Shown here piece by piece: positions 25,476-37,859 of a stretch of DNA of 64,000 nt. The stretch is from Hydractinia symbiolongicarpus (taxonomy: Eukaryota; Cnidaria; Hydrozoa; Anthoathecata; Hydractiniidae). The DNA is taken from NCBI RefSeq assembly GCF_029227915.1, contig NC_079877.1:32329851-32393850 (forward strand), read 5' to 3'. The first letter of the stretch is position 1, and every line of letters starts with the position of its first letter. A program made the translations under genes and the position numbers. The notes under the pieces are model-generated. The model searched no databases, was not told the origin of the DNA, and saw only the letters and a list, made by a program, of their open reading frames with translations.

Positions 25476-27835
25476 AAAAGGAAAACATTTTTGAATACTA
25501 CAAATCTCCGTCGTTCTAGTGGTGCAAGAATAATTTGAAAAATCGTTCGGGAAATCAGTTTACACCCTGGGTACTTTCTTTATATACATTCGACTATACT
25601 AGCCAAGCCCGGGATTTACGGCAAATCGCGGGGTTTCGTTTGCCGGCGATTAAAGTCCTTTTATTCAGCGTCTCATCAAAAATGAAAACATTTTTGAAAA
25701 CTACAAGTCTCATGGGTTTTAGTGGTAAAAAAGTAGTTTAAAAAATCGTTCGGGAAATGAGTTTACTCCCTGGGTACTTTCTTTGTATACTTTTGACTAT
25801 ACGGGTCGTGGCCAGGATTTTGGGGAAATCGCGGGTGTTCGTTTGCCGGCGATTAAACTTCTTTTATTCAGCGTCTCAACAAAAATGAAAACATTTTTAA
25901 AAACTACAAGTCTCATGCGTTTTAGTGGTGAAAAAATAATTTAAAAAGTCGTTCGGGAAATGAGTTTACTACCTGGGTACTTTCTTTGTATACTTTTCAC
26001 TATACGGGCTGAGTCAGGGATTTAGGGGAAATCGCGGGTTTTCGTTTGCCGGCGATTAAACTTCTTTTATTCAGCGTCTTATTAAAAGTGAAAACATTTT
26101 TGAAAACTAAAAGTCTCATGAGTTTTACTGGTGAAAAAATAATTTAAAAAATCGTTCGGGAAATGAGTTTACTCCCTGGGTACTTTCTTTGTATACTTCT
26201 GACTATACGGGCCGAGTCAGGGATTTACGGGAAATCGCAGGTTTTTGTTTGCCGCCGATTAAACTTCTTTTATTCAGCGTCTCATCGAAAAGGAAAACAT
26301 TTTTGAATACTACAAGTCTCCGTCGTTCTAGTGGAGCAAGAATAATTTGAAAAATCGTTCGGGAAATCAGTTTACACCCTGGGTACTTTTTTTATATACA
26401 TTCGACTATACTGGCTAAGCCCGGGATTTACGGGAAATCGCGGGTTTTCGTTTGCCGGCGATTAAAGTCCTTATATTCAGCGTCTCATCAAAAATGAAAA
26501 CATTTTTGAACACTGCAAGTCTCATGGGTTTTAGTGCTGAAAAAATAATTTAAAAAATCGTTCGGGAAATGAGTTTACTCCCTGGGTACTTTCTTTGTAT
26601 ACTTTTGACTATACGGGTCGTGGCCAGGATTTTGGGGAAATCGCGGGTGTTCGTTTGCCGGCGATTAAACTTCTTTTATTCAGCGTCTCAACAAAAATGA
26701 AAACATTTTTGAAAACTACAAGTCTCATGCGTTTTAGTGGTGAAAAAATAATTTAAAAAGTCGTTCGGGAAATGAGTTTACTACCTGGGTACTTTCTTTG
26801 TATACTTTTTTACTATACGGGCTGAGTCAGGGATTTAGGGGAAATCGCGGGTTTTCGTTTGCCGGCGATTAAACTTCTTTTATTCAGCGTCTCATCAAAA
26901 ATGAAAACATTTTTAAAAACTACAAGTCTCATGCGTTTTAGTGGTGAAAAAATAATTTGAAAAATCGTTCGGGAAATGAGTTTACTCCCTGGGTACTTTC
27001 TTTGTATACTTTTGACTATACGGGCCGAATCAGGGATTTACGGGAAATCGCAGGTTTTTGTTTGCCGCCGATTAAACTTCTTTTATTCAGCGTCTCATCG
27101 AAAAGGAAAACATTTTTGAATACTACAAGTCTCCGTCGTTCTAGTGGAGCAAGAATAATTTGAAAAATCGTTCGGGAAATCAGTTTACACCCTGGGTACT
27201 TTCTTTATATACATTCGACTATACTGGCTAAGCCCGGGATTTACGGGAAATCGCGGGTTTTCGTATGCTGGCGATTAAAGTCCTTATATTCAGCGTCTCA
27301 TCAAAAATGAAAACATTTTTGAACACTGCAAGTCTCATGGGTTTTAGTGCTGAAAAAATAATTTAAAAAATCGTTCGGGAAATGAGTTTACTCCCTGGGT
27401 ACTTTCTTTGTATACTTTTGACTATACGGGTCGTGGCCAGGATTTTGGGGAAATCGCGGGTGTTCGTTTGCCGGCGATTAAACTTCTTTTATTCCGCGTC
27501 TCAACAAAAATGAAAACATTTTTGAAAACTACAAGTCTCATGCGTCTTAGTGGTGAAAAAATAATTTAAAAAGTCGTTCGGGTAATGAGTTTACTACCTG
27601 GGTACTTTCTTTGTATACTTTTTTACAATACGGTCTGAGTCAGGGATTTAGGGGAAATCGCGGGTTTTCGTTTGCCGGCGATTAAACTTCTTTTATTCAG
27701 CGTCTCATCAAAAATGAAAACATTTTTAAAAACTACAAGTCTCATGCGTTTTAGTGGTGAAAAAATAATTTGAAAAATCGTTCGGGAAATGAGTTTACTC
27801 CCTGGGTACTTTCTTTGTATACTTTTGACTATACG
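25476..27835. repeat. 4-monomer HOR, about 3.6 copies
   Basis: A divergent tail (TCTCCGTCGTTCTAGTGG followed by AGCAAG or TGCAAG) and a head with GAAATCAGTTTACACCC occur with the joining AATCGTTCGG at 25,541, 26,353 and 27,166, so the period is 812-813 bp or four units. The order is TACATTCG unit, GTCGTGGCCAGG unit, CTGAGTCAGGG unit and a unit with GCAGGTTTTTG. The third copy leaves the pattern at about 27,838. The tail is the most diverged variant in the window and a good marker for this block. Confidence 0.87.
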
Positions 27836-28565
27836 GGTCGTGGCCAGGATTTTGGGGAAATCGCGGGTGTTCGTTTGACGGCGATTAAACTTCTTTTATT
27901 CAGCGTCTCATCAAAAATGAAAACATTTTTGAAAACTACAAGTCTCATGCGTTTTAGGGGTGAAATACTAATTTAAAAAATCGTTCGGGAAATGAGTTTA
28001 CTCCCTAGGTACTTTCTTTGTATACTTTTGACCATACGGGTCGTGTCCAGGATTTAGGTGAAATCACGGGTTTTCGTTTGCCGGCGATTAAACTTCTTTT
28101 ATTCAGCGTCTCATCAAAAATGAAAACATTTTTGAAAACTAAAAGTCTCATGCGTTTTACTGGTGAAAAAATAATTTAAAAAATCGTTCGGGAAATGAGT
28201 TTACTCCCTGGGTACTTTCTTTGTATACTTCTGACTATACGGGCCGAGTCAGGGATTTACGGGAAATCGCAGGTTTTCGTTTGCCGCCGATTAAACTTCT
28301 TTTATTCAGCGTCTCATCAAAAATGAACACATTTTTGTAAACTACAAGTCTCATGCGTTTTAGTGGTGAAAAAATAATTTAAAAAATCGTTCGGGAAATG
28401 AGTTTACTCCCTGGGTACTTTCTTTGTATACTTTTGACTATACGGGCCGAGTCTGGGATTTACTGGAAATTACGGGTTTTCGTTTGCCGGCGATTAAACT
28501 TCTTTTATTCAGCGTCTCATCAAAACTGAAAACATTTTTGAAAACTACATGTCTCCTGCGTTTTA
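27836..28565. repeat. Linking segment shared with the 13-monomer HOR
   Basis: This begins with the GGGTGTTCGTTTGACGGCG unit and continues through a GTCCAGGATTTAGGTG unit, an ATGAACACATTTTTG unit and a TTTACTGGAAATTACGGG unit. The same series occurs at about 36,890-37,620 and 39,530-40,262, at shifts of about 9,058 and 11,697. It is therefore part of a block used at least three times in this window. Confidence 0.83.
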
Positions 28566-29782
28566 GTGCTGAAAAATAATTTAAAAAATCGTGCGGGAAA
28601 TGAGTTTACTCCCTGGGTACTTTCTTTATATACATTCGACTATACTGGCCAAGACCGGGATTTACGGGAAATCGCGGGTTTTCGTTTGCCGGCGATTAAA
28701 CTCCTTTTATTCAGCGTCTCATCAAAAATGAAAACATTTTTTAACACTACAAGTCTCATGGGTTTTAATAGTGAAAAAATAATTTAAAAAATCGTTCGGG
28801 AAATGAGTTTACTCCCTGGGTACTTTCTTTATATACATTCGACTATAGTGGCCAAGACCGGGATTTACGGGAAATCGCGGGTTTTCGTTTGCCGGCGATT
28901 AAAATCCTTTTATTCAGCGTCTCATCAAAAATGAAAACATTTTTGAACACTACAAGTCTCATGGGTTTTAATAGTGAAAAAATAATTTAAAAAATCGTTC
29001 GGGAAATGAGTTTACTCCCTGGGTACTTTCTTTGTATACTTTTGACTATACGGGTCGTGGCCAGGAGTTTTGGGAAATCGCGGGTTTTCGTTTGCCGGCG
29101 ATTAAACTTCTTTTATTCAGCGTCTCATCAAAAAATGAAAACATTTTTGAAAACTACAAGTCTCATGCGTTTTAGTGGTGAAAAACTAATTTAAAAAATC
29201 GTTCGGGAAATGAGTTTACTACCTGGGTACTTTCCTTGTATAATTTTGACCATACGGTTCGTGTCCGGGATTTAGGGGAAATCGCGGGTTTTCGTTTCCC
29301 GACGATTAAACTTCTGTTATTCAGCGTCTCATCAAAAATGTAAACATTTTTAAAAACTACAAGTCCTGGGCGTTTATGTGGTGAAAACCTAATTTAAAAA
29401 ATCGTTCGGAAATGTGTTTACCCCCTGGGTACTTTCTTTGTATACTTTTGACTAAACGGGGCGAGACCGAGATTTACGGGAAATCGCGGGTTTTCGTTTG
29501 CCGGCGATTAAACTTCTTTTATTCAGCGTCTCCTCAAAAATGTAAACATTTTTAAAAACTACAAGTCTTGTGGGTTTATGTGGTGAAAACCTAATTTAAA
29601 AAATCATTCAGGAAATGAGTTTACTCCCTGGGTACTTTTTTTGTATACTTTTGACCATACGGGTCGTGTCCGGGATTTAGGGGAAATCGCGGGTTTTCGT
29701 TTGCCGGCGATTAAACTTCTTTTATTCAGCGTCTCATCAAAACTGAAAACATTTTTGAAAACTACATGTCTCCTGCGTTTTA
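28566..29782. repeat. 6-monomer block (1,217 bp)
   Basis: Two TACATTCG units (CTATACTGG then CTATAGTGG) are followed by a GGCCAGGAGTTTTGGG unit, a CTTGTATAATTTTGACC unit with a GTCCTGGGCG tail, an AAACGGGGCGAGACC unit and a GTCGTGTCC unit. The same six in the same order lie at 41,481-42,698, 12,915 bp away. The first four also match 40,263-41,100. The following block starts again with the same TACATTCG pair. Confidence 0.86.
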
Positions 29783-31448
29783 GTGCTGAAAAATAATTTA
29801 AAAAATCGTGCGGGAAATGAGTTTACTCCCTGGGTACTTTCTTTATATACATTCGACTATACTGGCCAAGACCGGGATTTACGGGAAATCGCGGGTTTTC
29901 GTTTGCCGGTGATTAAACTCCTTTTATTCAGTGTCTCATCAAAAATGAAAACATTTTTGAACACTACAAGTCTCATGGGTTTTAATAGTGAAAAAATAAT
30001 TTAAAAAATCGTTCGGGAAATGAGTTTACTCCCTGGGTACTTTCTTTATATACATTCGACTATAGTGGCCAAGACCGGGATTTAGGGGAAATCGCGGGTT
30101 TTCGTTTGCCGGCGATTAAACTCCTTTTATTCAGCGTCTCATCAAAAATGAAAACATTTTTGAACACTACAAGTCTCATGGGTTTTAATAGTGAAAAAAT
30201 AATTTAAAAAATCGTTCGGGAAATGAGTTTACTCCCTGGGTACTTTCTTTGTATACTTTTGACTATACGGGTCGCGGCCAGGAGTTTTGGGAAATCGCGG
30301 GTTTTCGTTTGCCGGCGATTAAACTTCTTTTATTCAGCGTCTCATCAAAAAATGAAAACATTTTTGAAAACTACAAGTCTCATGCGTTTTAGTGGTGAAA
30401 AACTAATTTAAAAAATCGTTCGGGAAATGAGTTTACTCCCTGGGTACTTTCCTTGTATAATTTTGACCATACGGTTCGTGTCCGGGATTTAGGGGAAATC
30501 GCGGGTTTTCGTTTGCCGACGATTAAACTTCTGTTATTCAGCGTCTCATCAAAAATGTAAACATTTTTAAAAACTACAAGTCTTGGGCGTTTATGTGGTG
30601 AAAACCTAATTTAAAAAATCGTTCGGGAAATGAGTTTACTCCCTGGGTACTTTCTTTGTATACTTTTGACCATACGGGTCGTGTCCGGGATTTAGGGGAA
30701 ATCGCGGGCTTTCGTTTGCCGACGATTAAACTTCTGTTATTCAGCGTCTCATCAAAAATGTAAACATTTTTAAAAACTACAAGTCTTGTGCGTTTATGTG
30801 GTGAAAACCTAATTTAAAAAATCATTCAGGAAATGAGTTTACTCCCTGGGTACTTTTTTTGTTTACTTTTGACCATACGGGTCGTGTCCGGGATTTAGGG
30901 GAAATCGCGGGTTTTCGTTTGCCGGCGATTAAACTTCTTTTATTCAACGTTTCATCAAAAATGAAAACATTTTTTAAAAACTACAAGTCTCATGCGTTTT
31001 AGTGGTGAAAAAATAATTTAAAAAATCATTCAGGAAATGAGTTTACTCCCTCCCTAATTTAAAAAATCGTTCGGGAAATGAGTTTACTCCCTGGGTACTT
31101 TCTTTGTATACTTTTGACCATACGGGTTGTGTGCGGGATTTAGGGGAAATCGCGGGCTTTCGTTTGCCGACGATTAAACTTCTGTTATTCAGCGTCTCAT
31201 CAAAAATGTAAACATTTTTAAAAACTACAAGTCTTGTGCGTTTATGTGGTGAAAACCTAATTTAAAAAATCATTCAGGAAATGAGTTTACTCCCTGGGTA
31301 CTTTTTTTGTATACTTTTGACCATACGGGTCGTGTCCGGGATTTAGGGGAAATCGCGGGTTTTCGTTTGCCGGCGATTAAACTTCTTTTATTCAGCGTCT
31401 CATCAAAACTGAAAACATTTTTGAAAACTACATGTCTCCTGCGTTTTA
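29783..31448. repeat. 1,666-bp HOR with truncated monomer, copy 1
   Basis: Eight units plus one 41-bp remnant give 1,666 bp, not a multiple of 203. Order: two TACATTCG units, a GGCCAGGAGTTTTGGG unit, a CTTGTATAATTTTGACC unit, a unit with GGGCTTTCG, a CTTTTTTTG unit with CAACGTTTCATC, the remnant at about 31,045-31,085, then a GGTTGTGTGCGGG unit and a closing GTCGTGTCC unit with a CAAAACTGAAAAC tail. Private differences include GCCGGTGATT near 29,906 and GTTTACTTTTGACC near 30,861. Confidence 0.9.
31045..31085. repeat. 41-bp truncated monomer (register break), copy 1
   Basis: Equivalent bases of two successive unit starts (ACTCCC) lie at 31,045 and 31,086, only 41 bp apart instead of 203. The sequence passes from TTTACTCCC directly into TCCCTAATTTAAAAAATCG, so about 162 bp of a unit are missing. 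The downstream side resembles the GAAAACCTAATTT tail class; only C and T bases are shared at the join, which suggests an illegitimate rather than an in-register exchange. Confidence 0.9.
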
Positions 31449-33114
31449 GTGCTGAAAAATAATTTAAAAAATCGTGCGGGAAATGAGTTTACTCCCTGGG
31501 TACTTTCTTTATATACATTCGACTATACTGGCCAAGACTGGGATTTACGGGAAATCGCGGGTTTTCGTTTGCCGGCGATTAAACTCCTTTTATTCAGTGT
31601 CTCATCAAAAATGAAAACATTTTTGAAAACTACAAGTCTCATGGGTTTTAATAGTGAAAAAATAATTTAAAAAATCGTTCGGGAAATGAGTTTACTCCCT
31701 GGGTACTTTCTTTATATACATTCGACTATAGTGGCCAAGACCGGGATTTACGGGAAATCGCGGGTTTTCGTTTGCCGGCGATTAAACTCCTTTTATTCAG
31801 CGTCTCATCAAAAATGAAAACATTTTTGAACACTACAAGTCTCATGGGTTTTAATAGTGAAAAAATAATTTAAAAAATCGTTCGGGAAATGAGTTTACTC
31901 CCTGGGTACTTTCTTTGTATACTTTTGACTATACGGGTCGCGGCCAGGAGTTTTGGGAAATCGCGGGTTTTCGTTTGCCGGCGATTAAACTTCTTTTATT
32001 CAGCGTCTCATCAAAAAATGAAAACATTTTTGAAAACTACAAGTCTCATGCGTTTTAGTGGTGAAAAACTAATTTAAAAAATCGTTCGGGAAATGAGTTT
32101 ACTCCCTGGGTACTTTCCTTGTATAATTTTGACCATACGGTTCGTGTCCGGGATTTAGGGGAAATCGCGGGTTTTCGTTTGCCGACGATTAAACTTCTGT
32201 TATTCAGCGTCTCATCAAAAATGTAAACATTTTTAAAAACTACAAGTCTTGGGCGTTTATGTGGTGAAAACCTAATTTAAAAAATCGTTCGGGAAATGAG
32301 TTTACTCCCTGGGTACTTTCTTTGTATACTTTTGACCATACGGGTCGTGTCCGGGATTTAGGGGAAATCGCGGGCTTTCGTTTGCCGACGATTAAACTTC
32401 TGTTATTCAGCGTCTCATCAAAAATGTAAACATTTTTAAAAACTACAAGTCTTGTGCGTTTATGTGGTGAAAACCTAATTTAAAAAATCATTCAGGAAAT
32501 GAGTTTACTCCCTGGGTACTTTTTTTGTATACTTTTGACCATACGGGTCGTGTCCGGGATTTAGGGGAAATCGCGGGTTTTCGTTTGCCGGCGATTAAAC
32601 TTCTTTTATTCAACGTTTCATCAAAAATGAAAACATTTTTTAAAAACTACAAGTCTCATGCGTTTTAGTGGTGAAAAAATAATTTAAAAAATCATTCAGG
32701 AAATGAGTTTACTCCCTCCCTAATTTAAAAAATCGTTCGGGAAATGAGTTTACTCCCTGGGTACTTTCTTTGTATACTTTTGACCATACGGGTTGTGTGC
32801 GGGATTTAGGGGAAATTGCGGGCTTTCGTTTGCCGACGATTAAACTTCTGTTATTCAGCGTCTCATCAAAAATGTAAACATTTTTAAAAACTACAAGTCT
32901 TGTGCGTTTATGTGGTGAAAACCTAATTTAAAAAATCATTCAGGAAATGAGTTTACTCCCTGGGTACTTTTTTTGTATACTTTTGACCATACGGGTCGTG
33001 TCCGGGATTTAGGGGAAATCGCGGGTTTTCGTTTGCCGGCGATTAAACTTCTTTTATTCAGCGTCTCATCAAAACTGAAAACATTTTTGAAAACTACATG
33101 TCTCCTGCGTTTTA
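31449..33114. repeat. 1,666-bp HOR with truncated monomer, copy 2
   Basis: Exact 1,666-bp shift from copy 1; the remnant junction ACTCCCTCCCTAATTT lies at 32,711, against 31,045. Only a handful of bases differ over the whole length, for example AAGACTGGG near 31,536 and GAAATTGCGGG near 32,813. Near-identity against strongly different internal units shows that the whole block was amplified as one piece and recently. Confidence 0.92.
32711..32751. repeat. 41-bp truncated monomer (register break), copy 2
   Basis: Same junction (ACTCCCTCCCTAATTT) as at 31,045, exactly 1,666 bp downstream. The identical breakpoint shows that the deletion happened once and was then copied with the whole HOR. Confidence 0.9.
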
Positions 33115-34780
33115 GTGCTGAAAAATAATTTAAAAAATCGTGCGGGAAATGAGTTTACTCCCTGGGTACTTTCTTTATATACATTCGACTATACTGGCCA
33201 AGACCGGGATTTACGGGAAATCGCGGGTTTTCGTTTGCCGGCGATTAAACTCCTTTTATTCAGTGTCTCATCAAAAATGAAAACATTTTTGAACACTACA
33301 AGTCTCATGGGTTTTAATAGTGAAAAAATAATTTAAAAAATCGTTCGGGAAATGAGTTTACTCCCTGGGTACTTTCTTTATATACATTCGACTATAGTGG
33401 CCAAGACCGGGATTTACGGGAAATCGCGGGTTTTCGTTTGCCGGCGATTAAACTCCTTTTATTCAGCGTCTCATCAAAAATGAAAACATTTTTGAACACT
33501 ACAAGTCTCATGGGTTTTAATAGTGAAAAAATAATTTAAAAAATCGTTCGGGAAATGAGTTTACTCCCTGGGTACTTTCTTTGTATACTTTTGACTATAC
33601 GGGTCGTGGCCAGGAGTTTTGGGAAATCGCGGGTTTTCGTTTGCCGGCGATTAAACTTCTTTTATTCAGCGTCTCATCAAAAAATGAAAACATTTTTGAA
33701 AACTACAAGTCTCATGCGTTTTAGTGGTGAAAAACTAATTTAAAAAATCGTTCGGGAAATGAGTTTACTCCCTGGGTACTTTCCTTGTATAATTTTGACC
33801 ATACGGTTCGTGTCCGGGATTTAGGGGAAATCGCGGGTTTTCGTTTGCCGACGATTAAACTTCTGTTATTCAGCGTCTCATCAAAAATGTAAACATTTTT
33901 AAAAACTACAAGTCTTGGGCGTTTATGTGGTGAAAACCTAATTTAAAAAATCGTTCGGGAAATGAGTTTACTCCCTGGGTACTTTCTTTGTATACTTTTG
34001 ACCATACGGGTCGTGTCCGGGATTTAGGGGAAATCGCGGGCTTTCGTTTGCCGACGATTAAACTTCTGTTATTCAGCGTCTCATCAAAAATGTAAACATT
34101 TTTAAAAACTACAAGTCTTGTGCGTTTATGTGGTGAAAACCTAATTTAAAAAATCATTCAGGAAATGAGTTTACTCCCTGGGTACTTTTTTTGTATACTT
34201 TTGACCATACGGGTCGTGTCCGGGATTTAGGGGAAATCGCGGGTTTTCGTTTGCCGGCGATTAAACTTCTTTTATTCAACGTTTCATCAAAAATGAAAAC
34301 ATTTTTTAAAAACTACAAGTCTCATGCGTTTTAGTGGTGAAAAAATAATTTAAAAAATCATTCAGGAAATGAGTTTACTCCCTCCCTAATTTAAAAAATC
34401 GTTCGGGAAATGAGTTTACTCCCTGGGTACTTTCTTTGTATACTTTTGACCATACGGGTTGTGTGCGGGATTTAGGGGAAATCGCGGGCTTTCGTTTGCC
34501 GACGATTAAACTTCTGTTATTCAGCGTCTCATCAAAAATGTAAACATTTTTAAAAACTACAAGTCTTGTGCGTTTATGTGGTGAAAACCTAATTTAAAAA
34601 ATCATTCAGGAAATGAGTTTACTCCCTGGGTACTTTTTTTGTATACTTTTGACCATACGGGTCGTGTCCGGGATTTAGGGGAAATCGCGGGTTTTCGTTT
34701 GCCGGCGATTAAACTTCTTTTATTCAGCGTCTCATCAAAACTGAAAACATTTTTGAAAACTACATGTCTCCTGCGTTTTA
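33115..34780. repeat. 1,666-bp HOR with truncated monomer, copy 3
   Basis: Again a shift of 1,666, with the remnant junction at 34,377. It has GTCGTGGCC near 33,602, where copies 1 and 2 have GTCGCGGCC. A fourth copy begins at 34,781 but is replaced by other units at about 35,940, before the position where the remnant would lie. Confidence 0.92.
34377..34417. repeat. 41-bp truncated monomer (register break), copy 3
   Basis: Third occurrence of the same junction, again at a shift of 1,666 bp. No further copy is found to the right, nor in the related six-unit blocks at 28.6, 40.3 and 41.5 kb. Confidence 0.9.
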
Positions 34781-35940
34781 GTGCTGAAAAATAATTTAAA
34801 AAATCGTGCGGGAAATGAGTTTACTCCCTGGGTACTTTCTTTATATACATTCGACTATACTGGCCAAGACCGGGATTTACGGGAAATCGCGGGTTTTCGT
34901 TTGCCGGCGATTAAACTCCTTTTATTCAGTGTCTCATCAAAAATGAAAACATTTTTGAACACTACAAGTCTCATGGGTTTTAATAGTGAAAAAATAATTT
35001 AAAAAATCGTTCGGGAAATGAGTTTACTCCCTGGGTACTTTCTTTATATACATTCGACTATAGTGGCCAAGACCGGGATTTACGGGAAATCGCGGGTTTT
35101 CGTTTGCCGGCGATTAAACTCCTTTTATTCAGCGTCTCATCAAAAATGAAAACATTTTTGAACACTACAAGTCTCATGGGTTTTAATAGTGAAAAAATAA
35201 TTTAAAAAATCGTTCGGGAAATGAGTTTACTCCCTGGGTACTTTCTTTGTATACTTTTGACTATACGGGTCGTGGCCAGGAGTTTTGGGAAATCGCGGGT
35301 TTTCGTTTGCCGGCGATTAAACTTCTTTTATTCAGCGTCTCATCAAAAAATGAAAACATTTTTGAAAACTACAAGTCTCATGCGTTTTAGTGGTGAAAAA
35401 CTAATTTAAAAAATCGTTCGGGAAATGAGTTTACTCCCTGGGTACTTTCCTTGTATAATTTTGACCATACGGTTCGTGTCCGGGATTTAGGGGAAATCGC
35501 GGGTTTTCGTTTGCCGACGATTAAACTTCTGTTATTCAGCGTCTCATTAAAAATGTAAACATTTTTAAAAACTACAAGTCTTGGGCGTTTATGTGGTGAA
35601 AACCTAATTTAAAAAATCGTTCGGGAAATGAGTTTACTCCCTGGGTACTTTCTTTGCATACTTTTGACCATACGGGTCGTGTCCGGGATTTAGGGGAAAT
35701 CGCGGGCTTTCGTTTGCCGACGATTAAACTTCTGTTATTCAGCGTCTCATCAAAAATGTAAACGTTTTTAAAAACTACAAGTCTTGTGCGTTTATGTGGT
35801 GAAAACCTAATTTAAAAAATCATTCAGGAAATGAGTTTACTCCCTGGGTACTTTTTTTGTATACTTTTGACCATACGGGTCGTGTCCGGGATTTAGGGGA
35901 AATCGCGGGTTTTCGTTTGCCGGCGATTAAACTTCTTTTA
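34781..35940. repeat. Partial fourth copy of the 1,666-bp HOR
   Basis: Follows copy 3 in order and sequence for about 1.16 kb. At about 35,940 the tail changes from CAACGTTTCATC to CAGTGTCTCATC with GAAAATATTTTTG, and a unit with TGGTAAAAAATTAATTT then an AAACGGGGCGAGACC unit follow. The region from 35,221 onward is at the same time the left part of the 13-unit HOR, so the two repeats overlap. Confidence 0.85.
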
Positions 35941-37859
35941 TTCAGTGTCTCATCAAAAATGAAAATATTTTTGAAAACTACAAGTCTCGTGCGTTTTACT
36001 GGTAAAAAATTAATTTAAAAAATCGTTCGGGAAATGTGTTTACCCCCTGGGTACTTTCTTTGTATACTTTTGACTAAACGGGGCGAGACCGAGATTTACG
36101 GGAAATCGCGGGTTTTCGTTTGCCGGCGATTAAACTTCTTTTATTCAGCGTTTCATCAAAAATGAAAACATTTTTTAAAAACTACAAGTCTCATGCGTTT
36201 TAGTGGTGAAAAAATAATTTAAAAAATCGTTCGGGAAATGAGTTTACTCCCTGGGTACTTTCTTTGTATACTTTTGACTATACGGCCCGAGTCCGGGATT
36301 TACTGGAAATCGCGGGTTTTCGTTTGCCGGCGATTAAACTTCTTTTATTCAGCGTCTCATCAAAACTGAAAACATTTTTGAAAACTACATGTCTCCTGCG
36401 TTTTAGTGCTGAAAAAATAATTTAAAAAATCGTTCGGGAAATGAGTTAACTCCCTGGGTACTTTCTTTGTATACTTCTGACTATACGGGCTGAGTCAGGG
36501 ATTTACGGGAAATCGCGGGTTTTCGTTTGCCGGCGATTAAACTTCTTTTATTCAGCGTCTCATCAAAACTGAAAACATTTTTGAAAATTACATGTCTCCT
36601 GCGTTTTAGTGCTGAAAAAATAATTTAAAAAATCGTTCGGGAAATGAGTTTACTCCCTGGGTACTTTCTTTGTATACTTTTGACTATATGCGCCGAGTCC
36701 GGGATTTTCGGGAAATCGCGGGTTTTCGTTTGCCGGCGATTAAACTTCTTTTATTCCGCGTCTCATCAAAAATGAAAACATTTCTTTAAACTACAAGTCT
36801 CATGCGTTTTAGTGGTGAAAAAATAATTTGAAAAATCGTTCGGGAAATGAGTTTACTCCCTGGGTACTTTCTTTGTATACTTTTGACTATACGGGTCGTG
36901 GCCAGGATTTTGGGGAAATCGCGGGTGTTCGTTTGACGGCGATTAAACTTCTTTTATTCAGCGTCTCATCAAAAATGAAAACATTTTTGAAAACTATAAG
37001 TCTCATGCGTTTTAGTGGTGAAATACTAATTTAAAAAATCGTTCGGGAAATGAGTTTACTCCCTAGGTACTTTCTTTGTATACTTTTGACCATACGGGTC
37101 GTGTCCAGGATTTAGGTGAAATCACGGGTTTTCGTTTGCCGGCGATTAAACTTCTTTTATTCAGCGTCTCATCAAAAATGAAAACATTTTTGAAAACTAA
37201 AAGTCTCATGCGTTTTACTGGTGAAAAAATAATTTAAAAAATCGTTCGGGAAATGAGTTTCTCCCTGGGTACTTTCTTTGTATACTTCTGACTATACGGG
37301 CCGAGTCAGGGATTTACTGGAAATCGCAGGTTTTCGTTTGCCGCCGATTAAACTTCTTTTATTCAGCGTCTCATCAAAAATGAACACATTTTTGTAAACT
37401 ACAAGTCTCATGCGTTTTAGTGGTGAAAAAATAATTTAAAAAATCGTTCGGGAAATGAGTTTACTCCCTGGGTACTTTCTTTGTATACTTTTGACTATAC
37501 GGGCCGAGTCCGGGATTTACTGGAAATTACGGGTTTTCGTTTGCCGGCGATTAAACTTCTTTTATTCAGCGTCTCATCAAAACTGAAAACATTTTTGAAA
37601 ACTACATGTCTCCTGCGTTTTAGTGCTGAAAAATAATTTAAAAAATCGTGCGGGAAATGAGTTTACTCCCTGGGTACTTTCTTTATATACATTCGACTAT
37701 ACTGGCCAAGAACGGGATTTACGGGAAATCGCGGGTTTTCGTTTGCCGGCGATTAAACTCCTTTTATTCAGCGTCTCATCAAAAATGAAAACATTTTTGA
37801 ACACTACAAGTCTCATGGGTTTTAATAGTGAAAAAATAATTTAAAAAATCGTTCGGGAA
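35221..37859. repeat. 13-monomer HOR, copy 1 (2,639 bp)
   Basis: The block starts at an ATGAGTTTACTCC whose partner is at 37,860. Inside are the GGCCAGGAGTTTTGGG, CTTGTATAAT, GGGCTTTCG, AAACGGGGCGAGACC, TTTACTGG, GAGTTAACTCC (36,443), TATGCGCC, GGGTGTTCG, GTCCAGG, ATGAACAC and TATACATTCG units. 13 x 203 is 2,639, so the block is in perfect register. It has one base missing near 37,258 (GAGTTTCTCCC). Confidence 0.9.

Noticed and set aside
17000-26000. Apparent switch from mainly minus-strand open frames on the left to plus-strand ones in the centre, suggesting an array inversion
   Set aside because: All landmark strings (TTTACTCCCTGGG, TCGCGGG, ATTCAGCGTC) keep the same orientation throughout. 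The switch only reflects which monomer variants happen to lack stop codons.
29783-34780. Assembly artefact as the explanation of the three 1,666-bp copies
   Set aside because: Not excluded, but each copy carries private single-base differences (for example GCCGGTGATT in copy 1, GAAATTGCGGG in copy 2, GTCGTGGCC in copy 3), which argues for real separate copies.
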